In this document: positions 7,857 through 14,788 of the stretch, in pieces
How positions within the stretch are numbered: the first letter of the stretch is position 1
Layout: each line of letters begins with the position of its first letter
IMG/VR virus record: IMGVR_UViG_3300037583_000049
Span: 1 to 23,107 of that record
DNA: 23,107 bases
Source of the DNA: a virus
Direction: 5' to 3' (one strand)
Notes under the pieces: generated by a model
Seen by the model: the letters and a program-made list of their open reading frames with translations, nothing else
Database searches by the model: none
Told to the model about the DNA's origin: nothing
Translations under genes and position numbers: made by a program

Positions 7857-8485
7857 GGCTGAAGATCGACTTCGACCCTGATCTCGTTGCCATGCTGCAG
7901 GAAGAGGTAAGCGCCGGTGAGCGGGCCGTGAAGGCTGCGATGGCGCAGGCCGGAGGGGACCTGAAACAGGCTTGGCGTCGGCAGATCACGGGTGCCGGCC
8001 TCGGCCACCGCCTGCCACGCACCATCCGCAACCGCACCTATCCGCAGCAGGGCGACAGCTTCGATGCGGCGGCGTTTGTCTGGTCGAACGCCCCCGAGAT
8101 TATCGGCGCGCATGACCGGGGCGTGCTGATCCGCTCGAAACGGGGCTTCTGGCTGGCGATCCCGCTGCCCGCCGCCGGCAAGGGGCGGCGCGGGGCAAAG
8201 CTGACACCGGGCGAATGGGAACGGCGGAGGGGCCTGCGCCTGCGCTTCGTCTATCGCCGCCGCGGTCCCAGCCTGCTGGTGGCTGATGGGCGGCTCAACA
8301 CGAAGGGTCTCGGTGTCGCCTCCCGCTCGAAAACCGGACGCGGCCGTGCCACCGTGCCGATCTTCCTGCTGGTCCCGCAGGTGAAGTTGCCGAAGCGGCT
8401 GAACCTCGACCGCGACGCCGAGCGGGCGCTGGACGGCCTGCCGGGGCTGATCGTGTCGAATTGGGTGAAGGGGAGGATCCGTTAG
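7853..8485 (+). CDS. DUF6441 family phage protein (tail completion position)
   Basis: A 210-residue protein. The sequence fits DUF6441, a family I recall mainly from alphaproteobacterial prophages: N-terminal LKIDFDPDLVAMLQEEV, the AWRRQITGAGLGHRL motif near 40-54, GAHDRGVLIRSKRGFWLAIP near 86-105, LRFVYRRRGPSLLVA near 130-144, and FLLVPQVKLPKRLNLDRDAE near 171-190. It is very basic. The position between the connector and the tail terminator is where lambda has gpZ, a minor tail protein needed for correct head-tail joining, so a similar role is inferred. It overlaps the previous gene (ATGA). After it, the operon is interrupted by an opposite-strand gene. Confidence 0.75.
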   Translation: MRLKIDFDPDLVAMLQEEVSAGERAVKAAMAQAGGDLKQAWRRQITGAGLGHRLPRTIRNRTYPQQGDSFDAAAFVWSNAPEIIGAHDRGVLIRSKRGFWLAIPLPAAGKGRRGAKLTPGEWERRRGLRLRFVYRRRGPSLLVADGRLNTKGLGVASRSKTGRGRATVPIFLLVPQVKLPKRLNLDRDAERALDGLPGLIVSNWVKGRIR

Positions 8486-8487
8486 CG

Positions 8488-8564
8488 ACTCATCCAGACG
8501 GTGCCACAACGTCAGAGATCGACGCCCCTGAGTATCGACAGCCAGTCTTCGAACTCATCCAGAC
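8488..8564. repeat. 12-base direct repeat at cargo gene 3' end
   Basis: ACTCATCCAGAC occurs at 8488-8499, in the gap between the convergent genes, and again at 8553-8564, inside the 3' end of the minus-strand gene. The copies are 65 bases apart. A perfect 12-base repeat this close is unlikely by chance, but its meaning is unknown. Confidence 0.5.
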
Positions 8565-9468
8565 CATACTTGTTCTTTGCCAGATTGCACGCGAGATGCG
8601 TGATGGCGACATTTGCATCGTCGTAGGCGCCGTTGGCGCTGTCGGTTCGATCCGCAGAGGGCTGGAGCATCTTGTTGCCTCCACCGGCAACGAGCGCGCC
8701 ACCGCACAGGGCGCATCGTCCACCTTGTTCGCCCCATTTACGGACGAGGAGAGCATTGAGATCGGAGAGGTTCGGCGCCGAGCGCAGCGGATTGACTTTC
8801 ACTCCGGTCTCTCCGCCGCGCTTGACACGCTCAATGATCAGCATCGCCATCCGATAGGCTTCTTGCCTTATCGAAGGCTCGACCTCTGCCGAAACGCTGC
8901 TGCGCAGTTCGAGGTAATTGGCGACGTCTTCGCGAAGGTTCAGGGTTATGGGCTCGATTTCGAGCGCCATAACTGCCTCTCGCTCGGCGCCGGTCGCTTC
9001 GACGACAGCGCCTCGATTGGCGATCTCGGCGAAGGATCGGTATGCCATCGGGATCGTGTCGTGTGCGGCGGGATATGGCGGCCCGACCATGTTGGCGGCT
9101 GCCAGCACCGCCATCGAGTGGGGCCAGCGATCGCCCCATTGCGCATTCGAGTTCGCCCAGACGTCCGGAGGCACGATCTTGCGTGTCTCGAGGATCTGGT
9201 TGGGCTCGATAGTCACTGCCGAAATAAGGCGGCTTCGGTGTTCCGGCATGCGGGTCATCTCGGCGCTAGTCGTGCCGACGTAAACGAGAACATCCCGCCC
9301 AGCCACGAACTCACGTCGGAGCCGATCACCGACGGACCGCTTGGTGAAGGACACGCAGGGCCACTCATCACTGATCTGGCCCCATTCGCTCTTCAAGAAC
9401 ACTCGTCCATCGGGCTTCATCATATCGGATACGCGCATGTTCCCGAAAATGATTGAAAATGAGCGCAC
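8512..9468 (-). CDS. HNH endonuclease with possible PUA/EVE-like N-terminus (cargo)
   Basis: About 318 residues if started at the GTG at 9468; an ATG at 9438 (308 residues) is an alternative. Neither has a convincing ribosome site. The C-terminus is a zinc-type HNH nuclease: CALC (C252, C255), PSADRTD (D273/R274), AYDDANVAITHLACNLAKNK (N286, H291, C294, N295, K298). The usual first catalytic His is not obvious, as in some phage HNH proteins with S-x-DR. The N-terminal 160 residues suggest a PUA/EVE-like fold: FSIIFGN, VLVYVGTT, RSRLISAVTI, GDRWPHSMAV, and HDTIPMAYRS. EVE/PUA-like plus HNH would fit a nuclease that cuts modified DNA, but this half is a hypothesis. It lies opposite to the late operon, between two genes normally adjacent, and is lower in GC (52% by hand count in 8821-8880, 75% in 8221-8280). 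This suggests a later acquired gene, perhaps expressed in the lysogen. Confidence 0.65.
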   Translation of the reverse strand: MRSFSIIFGNMRVSDMMKPDGRVFLKSEWGQISDEWPCVSFTKRSVGDRLRREFVAGRDVLVYVGTTSAEMTRMPEHRSRLISAVTIEPNQILETRKIVPPDVWANSNAQWGDRWPHSMAVLAAANMVGPPYPAAHDTIPMAYRSFAEIANRGAVVEATGAEREAVMALEIEPITLNLREDVANYLELRSSVSAEVEPSIRQEAYRMAMLIIERVKRGGETGVKVNPLRSAPNLSDLNALLVRKWGEQGGRCALCGGALVAGGGNKMLQPSADRTDSANGAYDDANVAITHLACNLAKNKYGLDEFEDWLSILRGVDL

Positions 9469-9508
9469 GTGCAATTCGGCAAGTACGTCTTCACTCTGAG
9501 GTTCACCG

Positions 9509-9928
9509 TTGCCCACCCCCCGCGAAACCATCCTCGCCGCGCTGCATGCGCGGCTCTCGGCGTTGCCCGCCACCGTCCTGCGGGGCGAAGTGCTGCCCGA
9601 ACGCGTGCCGGCCGGGGGCCTGCTGATTCTTCGCGACGGCGAGCCGGGGGAGCCGGAGGTGACGCTCTCGCCGCTCGCCTACCATTACCAACACCGCGTC
9701 GAGATCGAGGCGGTGGTACAGGGCGCCGACCGTGATACCGCCTTCGATACGCTCTGCGCCAGCATCGGTACGGCGCTCGCCGTTGACCGGACGCTAGGCG
9801 GCCTCTGCGAATGGGTCGAGGCGGAAGCGCCGCGGCCGGTCGATCTGCCCATCGAAGGGGCGGCGAGCCTCAAGGCGGCGGTGATACCCGTCGTCCTGCA
9901 CTACACCACGGCCGATTCGCTCGGCTGA
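9509..9928 (+). CDS. Tail terminator-like protein (gpU position)
   Basis: A 139-residue protein. The start is TTG at 9509, with GAGG 7 bases upstream; a TGA at 9497-9499 rules out an earlier in-frame start. The N-terminus is a helix (RETILAALHARLSAL), followed by beta strands (GLLILRDGEPGEPEVTLSP, YHYQHRVEIEAVVQ), a helix (DTAFDTLCASIGTAL) and a last strand (AAVIPVVLHYTTAD). This alpha/beta pattern and the position just before the tail tube gene match tail terminators, which cap the tail tube and bind the head. The unusual start codon may reflect rearrangement when the neighbouring cargo gene arrived. Database entries of this type are sometimes named acyl-CoA transferase without basis, to my recollection. 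Confidence 0.65.
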   Translation: MPTPRETILAALHARLSALPATVLRGEVLPERVPAGGLLILRDGEPGEPEVTLSPLAYHYQHRVEIEAVVQGADRDTAFDTLCASIGTALAVDRTLGGLCEWVEAEAPRPVDLPIEGAASLKAAVIPVVLHYTTADSLG

Positions 9929-9950
9929 TCTCACATCATAGGAGAACAAG

Positions 9951-10889
9951 ATGGCACGCGCCCAGGGGGCGCGGTCGCAGCTCGCGGCCGCGTTCGAGAC
10001 GACCTATGGCACCGCACCGGCTTCCGGCTTCATGCAGATGCCCTTTGCCAGCGCCTCGCTGGGAGCCGAGCAGCCGCTGCTGGCCTCGGAACTACTCGGC
10101 TACGGCCGCGACCCGCTGGCGCCATTGAAGGATGCGGTGACGGCCGATGGCGACGTCACCGTGCCGCTCGACGCCGAGGCCTTTGGCTTCTGGCTGAAGG
10201 CCGCCTTTGGGGCACCGACCACCACGGGCACCACCAACAAGACCCACACCTTCAAGTCCGGCAGCTGGACCCTGCCCAGCATGGCGATTGAGGTGGCGAT
10301 GCCCGAGATCCCGCGTTTCGCCATGTACACGGGCTGCGTGCTGGACCAGTTCAGCATCGCCATGCAGCGCTCGGGGTTGCTGACAGCGGATGTGAAGCTG
10401 GTGGCGCAGGGAGAGAACGTCGCCACGGCCACGGCGGCTGGCACCCCCACGGCCTACGCCCTGCAGCGCTTCGGCCACTTCAACGGCGCGATCAAGCGCA
10501 ACGGCACGGCGCTCGGCAACATCGTCTCGGCCGATCTCACCTATGCCAACAATGTCGAACGGATCGAGACCATCCGCAACGATGGCCGCATCGACGGGGC
10601 CGACCCCTCGATTGCCGCGCTGACCGGCAAGATCGACGTGCGCTTTGCCGACACCACGCTGATGGACCAGGCGCTGAACGGGACGGCCGCCAGCCTCGAG
10701 TTCTCCTGGACTATCTCGGCGAATGTGAGCCTGACCATCACCGCCCATGCCGTTTATCTCCCGCGCCCCCGGGTGGAAATCCAGGGACCGCAGGGCATCC
10801 AGGCCAGTTTCGACTGGCAGGCGGCTTACGACTCCGTGGCCGGGCAGATGTGCACGGTCGTCCTCAAGAACCAGGTGGGGAATTACTGA
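9951..10889 (+). CDS. Phage tail tube protein
   Basis: A 312-residue protein that would stack in rings to form the tail tube. The opening ARAQGARSQLAAAFETTYGT is typical of siphovirus tail tube proteins with an N-terminal arm, followed by alternating beta strands: DGDVTVPLDAEAFGFWLKAAFG near 65-87, HTFKSGSWTLPSMAIEV near 98-114 and ADLTYANNVERIETI near 192. The C-terminal SASLEF-like region and VSLTITAHAVYLPRPRVEI end the core. A strong ribosome site (AGGAGA, 9940-9945) precedes the ATG, as expected for an abundant structural protein. It is followed by the chaperone gene with a one-base overlap. Confidence 0.85.
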   Translation: MARAQGARSQLAAAFETTYGTAPASGFMQMPFASASLGAEQPLLASELLGYGRDPLAPLKDAVTADGDVTVPLDAEAFGFWLKAAFGAPTTTGTTNKTHTFKSGSWTLPSMAIEVAMPEIPRFAMYTGCVLDQFSIAMQRSGLLTADVKLVAQGENVATATAAGTPTAYALQRFGHFNGAIKRNGTALGNIVSADLTYANNVERIETIRNDGRIDGADPSIAALTGKIDVRFADTTLMDQALNGTAASLEFSWTISANVSLTITAHAVYLPRPRVEIQGPQGIQASFDWQAAYDSVAGQMCTVVLKNQVGNY

Positions 10890-11326
10890 TGCTGACCCTC
10901 GATCTTTCCAATGAGCCCCGTTGGCACGAACTGGCCCCCGGCGTCCGGGTGCAACTGCGCCCGCTGACCACCGCGCTGATGGTGGCGACGCGCAGCGATC
11001 CTGCCGTCGAGGCGGTGCCGGAGGACGCGTCCGACGAGGAGCGCGCATTGGCTTTCGCCAAGGCGCTGGCGCGGCGGGCCGTTCTGACTTGGGAGGGCGT
11101 TGGCGACGCAAGTGGCAACCCGATCGATCCGAGCCCCGAAGCCATCGACGCGCTGCTCGACATCTGGCCCATGTTTGAGGCCTTCCAGCTGGCTTACGTC
11201 TCGAGGGGCCTGCTGCTGGAACAGGAAAAAAACGCCTCCGCGCTCTTGCCGAGTGGTCCTTCGGTGGGGGCGAGCGATACTGCGAGGCCTGCCAAGGGCC
11301 GTGCCCGGACTGCCCGGCGCGGCTGA
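10889..11326 (+). CDS. Tail assembly chaperone, gpG-like (zero-frame product)
   Basis: A 145-residue zero-frame product. It begins with a beta-rich part (MLTLDLSNEPRWHELAPGVR, VQLRPLTTALM), then helices with an acidic stretch (EDASDEERALAFAKALARR), and ends in a basic, Ala/Arg-rich tail. Its place between tail tube and tape measure is that of lambda gpG, which binds the tape measure protein during tail assembly. The ATG overlaps the tail tube stop (TGATG). At codons 113-115 it carries a perfect A AAA AAC slippery site (11227-11233), so part of the ribosomes should shift to the -1 frame, giving a 225-residue fusion. The basic tail after the slip (residues 116-145) is therefore specific to the unshifted form. 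Confidence 0.78.
   Translation: MLTLDLSNEPRWHELAPGVRVQLRPLTTALMVATRSDPAVEAVPEDASDEERALAFAKALARRAVLTWEGVGDASGNPIDPSPEAIDALLDIWPMFEAFQLAYVSRGLLLEQEKNASALLPSGPSVGASDTARPAKGRARTARRG
11227..11233 (+). other. -1 ribosomal frameshift site, A AAA AAC
   Basis: The heptamer A AAA AAC lies in the exact phase X XXY YYZ of the chaperone frame (codons GAA AAA AAC at 11225-11233). The -1 frame is open from 11179 to the TAG at 11563-11565, and has no ATG, GTG or TTG until the TTG at 11389. A possible downstream stem CCGCGC (11238-11243) with GCGCGG (11317-11322) starts 4 bases after the site; this pairing is long-range and uncertain. Lambda gpG/gpGT uses the same strategy at G GGA AAG. Confidence 0.8.
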
Positions 11327-11565
11327 ACCGACCTCGTACTTTTGAGGGCTGGCAGGTCTGGGATCTTGTCGGCCGCCTCGGCGGCCAGTTGCGGGTGCTA
11401 CCTGGTGCTGTCGTTGGCTGGGATTTTTCCGCGGCGCTGGCACTTGGGCATGCACTGGGCGTGTCGCCCACCGCCATGGCAGAACTGCTGCCGGTCATCG
11501 AGGCGGTGATGGTGACCAAGCTCAACGAACAGATGGAACACGCGCATGGCCGAGAAGAGGGTTAG
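11233..11565 (+). CDS. Trans-frame extension of tail assembly chaperone, gpT-like
   Basis: This -1 frame segment of 110 codons would be made only as a fusion to residues 1-115 of the upstream chaperone, giving a 225-residue protein. It opens with RLRALAEWSFGGGERY, then four cysteines in CEACQGPCPDC (fusion residues 132, 135, 139, 142) that could bind a metal, then FEGWQVWDLVGRLGGQLRV, a hydrophobic helix region (SAALALGHALG) and a final helix before the stop. It has no start of its own before 11389. The TAG overlaps the start of the tape measure gene by 20 bases. In lambda the T part of gpGT binds the tail tube protein; the same role is inferred here. Confidence 0.75.
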   Translation, partial: RLRALAEWSFGGGERYCEACQGPCPDCPARLNRPRTFEGWQVWDLVGRLGGQLRVLPGAVVGWDFSAALALGHALGVSPTAMAELLPVIEAVMVTKLNEQMEHAHGREEG

Positions 11566-13690
11566 CGTCCGCCTTGCGGCGGTCGGCGGCAGGCAGGTAC
11601 GCGCCGAGCTGGAGGGCGTCGGTGAAGCCGGCGCCCGCGGCTTCGGCCGGCTCAGCCGCGAGATGGAAGCAGCCAACGCAAGGCTCGCGAGCTTTGCGCG
11701 TCGGGTGCGGGTGGCCGCTGCTGCCGCCGTCGCGGCTGCCACCGCCGCGGGTATCGCCATGGTGCGCTCCGGCCTGCAAACGGTCGATGCGCAAGCCAAG
11801 CTAGCACAATCTCTGGGTACCACGGTCGCCTCGATCCAGACGCTGGAACGGGCGGGCGAACTCGCCGGCGTGTCCATGTCCGGCATCGAGCAGGCGACGA
11901 AAGACCTGACGCGCCGTCTCAGCCAGGCTGCCGCAGGAACCGGCCCCGCCGTGCAGGCGCTGGAACGTCTGGGGCTCTCGGCTTCAGACCTTCTGGCCCT
12001 GCCGCTCGACGAACGCGTCGGCGCGATCAATGCCGCGATCGAGGCCTTCGTCCCTGTCGCGGAGCGCGCGGCCGTCGCGGGGCAACTCTTTGGCGAGGAA
12101 GGCTCCATTGCCATGAGCCGGATCGACACCGCGACCTTGCGGCAGGCGACCGAGGACGTGCGCGCCTTCGGCGTCGTGGTCTCCGAGACGGACGCCGACC
12201 AGATCGAGCGGACAAACGATGCCATCTCCCGGCTCGGGCTGATCTGGCGAGGGGTGTCGAACCAGCTTGCCGTCGCCGCGGCGCCGGCGCTGGAAGCGGT
12301 GGCCGATGCCATGGCGACGCTCGCCAGCCGCGCCGGCCCGCTCGGCAAGGCCATCTCCGGATTGTTCGAGAACATCGGCCGGCTGACGACCTATGCCGCC
12401 ACCTTTGCGGGTTTCCTCGCCAGTCGCTGGGTTGCCGGTCTTGCCGCCGCGGCCTTGTCCGTCCGTGGTCTCGCCACCGCGCTGGTCGTCCTGCGCGGCG
12501 CGCTCGTCCGCACTGGCATCGGCGCCTTGATCGTCGGTGCCGGTGAGTTGATTTACCAGTTCACGAAGCTCGTGCGCGGCGCCGGCGGCTTTGGAGAGGC
12601 GCTCGAGCTCATGGGCAATGTGGCGAAGGCGGTCTGGGACGGGATCAAGGTGACCGTCACCTCCTTCGTCGACGATTTTCGGGCCATGCGCGCGGACATC
12701 GAGGCGATCTGGCTGCGCCTGATGGCGTTTCTCTCGCAAAAATGGGCCGACTTCCTCGCCCAGATCGGCCCGACCTTCAACGCGGTCTCGGAGCGCATCG
12801 GTGCGGATGCCCGGATCGACGTCTTCGGCGCGCAGAGCTACGCCTCCTACCTCGATCACGCTGCCAGCAATGCCGGGCACCAGGCCGATGCGCTGCGCGG
12901 TCGTGCGGCCGATACCCGCGCCCATGCCTTCGAAGGCGTGCGCGAGGCGGTGGACGCGCTCCGCGCCGCGATGCAGGCAAGCGGCGAAGACGGGGCGGAT
13001 GCGCTGGACCAAGCCGCTGAGGCGGCCGACCGGGTGACGGAGGCGCTGGATGCCGCTGGTCAGGCGGGCCGGGCTGCGGGCGCCGCCAATGCCGATGGCG
13101 CGGACCAGGCCGCAACCGGGTGGGCGGCCGTCACCGCGACGCTCGCCGACTACGCCGCCAAGGCTCGCGACATCGGCGCCGATATCGGCCAGTCCCTGGT
13201 GGGCGCCTTCCGCAGCGCCGAGGATGCGGTGGCCGAGTTCGTGAAGTCCGGCAAGCTGGACTTCCGCGATCTGGTGACTTCGCTCATCGCCGATCTGGCC
13301 CGGCTTGCGGCAAGGCGGTTCATTCTCGGCCCCATCGCCAGCGCCCTCGGCGGCATCCTCGGCGGCGCGGGCGGGCTCTTTGCGAACATCCTGCATGACG
13401 GCGGAATGGTCGGACCCAATGGACCCTCGCGCATGGTCCCGGCCATGGCCTTCGCCGCCGCGCCCCGCATGCATTCGGGAGGCTGGGCCGGCCTCCGCCA
13501 TGACGAGGTGCCCGCGATCCTTCAACGCGGCGAACGCGTGCTCTCGCGCCGCGAGGCGCAGGTCTACGGCGCCGGAGGGGGCGTCACCATCAACATCAAC
13601 ACCCGCGACGCGGAGAGCTTCCGGCAATCGCGCACCCAGGTCGCCGCCGATATTGCCCGGGCGGTGTCGCTCGGACGCAGGGGGCTCTGA
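11546..13690 (+). CDS. Tail tape measure protein, lambda family
   Basis: A 714-residue protein that sets tail length and is ejected before the DNA. The N-terminal 130 residues include Ala-rich helices and a heptad-like coiled coil (residues about 15-60). A long hydrophobic stretch lies at about 281-338 (FAGFLASRWVAGLAAAALSV, LIVGAGELIYQF), typical of tape measures that enter the membrane. Residues about 440-530 are Ala-rich and helical. The C-terminal end has GKLDFRDLVTSLIADLARLA near 568-588 and a Gly-rich segment, the usual end of lambda-type tape measures (TIGR01541 family). The start at 11546 lies inside the -1 chaperone frame. If 0.15 nm per residue applies, the tail would be about 105 nm long. 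Confidence 0.9.
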   Translation: MAEKRVSVRLAAVGGRQVRAELEGVGEAGARGFGRLSREMEAANARLASFARRVRVAAAAAVAAATAAGIAMVRSGLQTVDAQAKLAQSLGTTVASIQTLERAGELAGVSMSGIEQATKDLTRRLSQAAAGTGPAVQALERLGLSASDLLALPLDERVGAINAAIEAFVPVAERAAVAGQLFGEEGSIAMSRIDTATLRQATEDVRAFGVVVSETDADQIERTNDAISRLGLIWRGVSNQLAVAAAPALEAVADAMATLASRAGPLGKAISGLFENIGRLTTYAATFAGFLASRWVAGLAAAALSVRGLATALVVLRGALVRTGIGALIVGAGELIYQFTKLVRGAGGFGEALELMGNVAKAVWDGIKVTVTSFVDDFRAMRADIEAIWLRLMAFLSQKWADFLAQIGPTFNAVSERIGADARIDVFGAQSYASYLDHAASNAGHQADALRGRAADTRAHAFEGVREAVDALRAAMQASGEDGADALDQAAEAADRVTEALDAAGQAGRAAGAANADGADQAATGWAAVTATLADYAAKARDIGADIGQSLVGAFRSAEDAVAEFVKSGKLDFRDLVTSLIADLARLAARRFILGPIASALGGILGGAGGLFANILHDGGMVGPNGPSRMVPAMAFAAAPRMHSGGWAGLRHDEVPAILQRGERVLSRREAQVYGAGGGVTININTRDAESFRQSRTQVAADIARAVSLGRRGL

Positions 13691-14316
13691 TGGCATTTCA
13701 CGAGGTCCGGTTCCCCGATGATATCAGCCGCGGCGCCCGTGGCGGGCCGGAACGACGCACGCAGATCGTCGAGCTCGCCTCGGGCGACGAGGAGCGCAAC
13801 GCCAGCTGGGCGAACTCGCGCCGACGCTACGACATCGCCTACGGCATCCGCCGCGCGGACGATCTCGCCGCCGTCGTTGCCTTCTTCGAGGCCCGGAACG
13901 GGCGGCTCTACGGTTTCCGCTGGAAGGACTGGGCCGACTACAAGTCTTGCCTGCCGTCACAGGCACCGGCGGCGACGGACCAGGTCATTGGCACGGGCGC
14001 TGGGACCACAACTGCCTTTCAACTGGTGAAATCCTACGTTTCCGGCGGGCAGACATGGACCCGCACGATCACCAAACCGGTCGCCGGAACCGTGCTGGTG
14101 GCTATCGACGGCACCGAGCAGACCTCCGGCTGGTCGGTCGACACCACCAACGGCATCGTCAGCTTCACCACGGCCCCGGCCGCGGGCGCCGTCATCACCG
14201 CAGGCTTCGAGTTCGACGTGCCGGTGCGCTTCGACACCGACACGCTCGACGTGACCCTCGACATCGAGCGGCTTGGCTCCATCACCTCCATCCCGCTCCT
14301 GGAGATCCGGCGATGA
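13690..14316 (+). CDS. DUF2460 distal tail protein, GTA gp12-like
   Basis: A 208-residue protein of the DUF2460 (TIGR02217) family, the counterpart of orfg12 in the Rhodobacter capsulatus gene transfer agent, where it forms part of the distal tail ring. Recognised segments are FHEVRFPDDISRGARGGPER at the start, RRYDIAYGIRRADDLAAVVAFFEARNGRLYGFRWKDWADY near 45-85, and the C-terminal FDVPVRFDTDTLDVTLDIE near 175-195. The ATG shares one base with the tape measure stop (TGATG). In GTA clusters the DUF2163 gene would follow directly; here a lysis cassette of about 2.4 kb separates the two. Confidence 0.92.
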   Translation: MAFHEVRFPDDISRGARGGPERRTQIVELASGDEERNASWANSRRRYDIAYGIRRADDLAAVVAFFEARNGRLYGFRWKDWADYKSCLPSQAPAATDQVIGTGAGTTTAFQLVKSYVSGGQTWTRTITKPVAGTVLVAIDGTEQTSGWSVDTTNGIVSFTTAPAAGAVITAGFEFDVPVRFDTDTLDVTLDIERLGSITSIPLLEIRR

Positions 14317-14660
14317 ACGACAATACCGGCTTCGTCGCGACGGTGCTGCGCGACCTTGCCGCCTCCACCGCCGTGATCCTCGCCGCCTGGGGTGCGCTTG
14401 GCGGTGCAACCAACGCGCTGACCACGAAGATGCGCCTGCGCGATGCGCTGCGCCACATCCTGCTCGGTGGGCTGATCGCCGCCGGGATGGGCAGCCTGTC
14501 GATGGCCGTCGTCACCAGCTGGCTGGGCCTGCCGCCGCAGGCCATTCCGGCCGGGGGCGCTGCCGGTTCCGCCGCCTATCTCGTCGGCGTCTTCGGCCCG
14601 GCGGTAATCGAACTGGTGCTGGCCCGGCTGCGCCGAGCTCGGGAGGGCGGCGATGACTGA
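14313..14660 (+). CDS. Putative holin (three membrane segments)
   Basis: A 115-residue membrane protein. Hydrophobic segments are at about 14-34, 48-71 and 81-105, with basic residues between them (KMRLRDALRH) and a charged tail (RLRRAREGGDD). Size, three segments and position directly upstream of the endolysin fit a class I holin, which would form lesions in the inner membrane to release the endolysin. The ATG overlaps the DUF2460 stop (ATGA), and the 3' end overlaps a 43-residue membrane protein gene by 8 bases. I see no clear family signature; the call is by topology and context. Confidence 0.7.
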   Translation: MNDNTGFVATVLRDLAASTAVILAAWGALGGATNALTTKMRLRDALRHILLGGLIAAGMGSLSMAVVTSWLGLPPQAIPAGGAAGSAAYLVGVFGPAVIELVLARLRRAREGGDD

Positions 14661-14784
14661 GCTCGTCCGTGTCCTGCGCGGCCTGCGGCGCCTGACAGAC
14701 GACCCGCGCGATGCCTTCACCCACCGTCTGCGCATCGGCCTCGCCATCGCCGCGCTGATCCTGATCCTTTCGCTCCTCGGATAG
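14653..14784 (+). CDS. Small membrane protein of lysis cassette
   Basis: A 43-residue protein. It is basic at the N-terminus (VRVLRGLRRL, HRLR) and ends in one hydrophobic segment at about 28-43 (GLAIAALILILSLLG), with almost no residues after it. This is the layout of a tail-anchored small protein. It overlaps the holin gene by 8 bases and ends 4 bases before the endolysin start. It could be an accessory holin, antiholin or pinholin-like protein. The function is not known. Confidence 0.6.
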   Translation: MTELVRVLRGLRRLTDDPRDAFTHRLRIGLAIAALILILSLLG

Positions 14785-14788
14785 TTCC

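Larger units (their letters stand above)
8473..9510. repeat. Imperfect repeat flanking the cargo gene
   Basis: GAGGATCCGTT (8473-8483) at the end of the DUF6441 gene resembles GAGGTTCACCGTT (9498-9510) at the start of the tail terminator gene. The two lie just outside the minus-strand cargo gene. They may be remnants of the original junction, where GAGG would have been the ribosome site of the next gene. The match is short and imperfect. Confidence 0.25.

Noticed and set aside
8461-9456. A 331-codon plus-strand frame through the cargo locus
   Set aside because: The minus strand of this stretch carries a clear HNH motif; the plus-strand product has no domain pattern and starts inside the DUF6441 gene.
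11984-13696. A 570-codon minus-strand frame
   Set aside because: It is antisense to the tape measure gene and has shadow-type composition.
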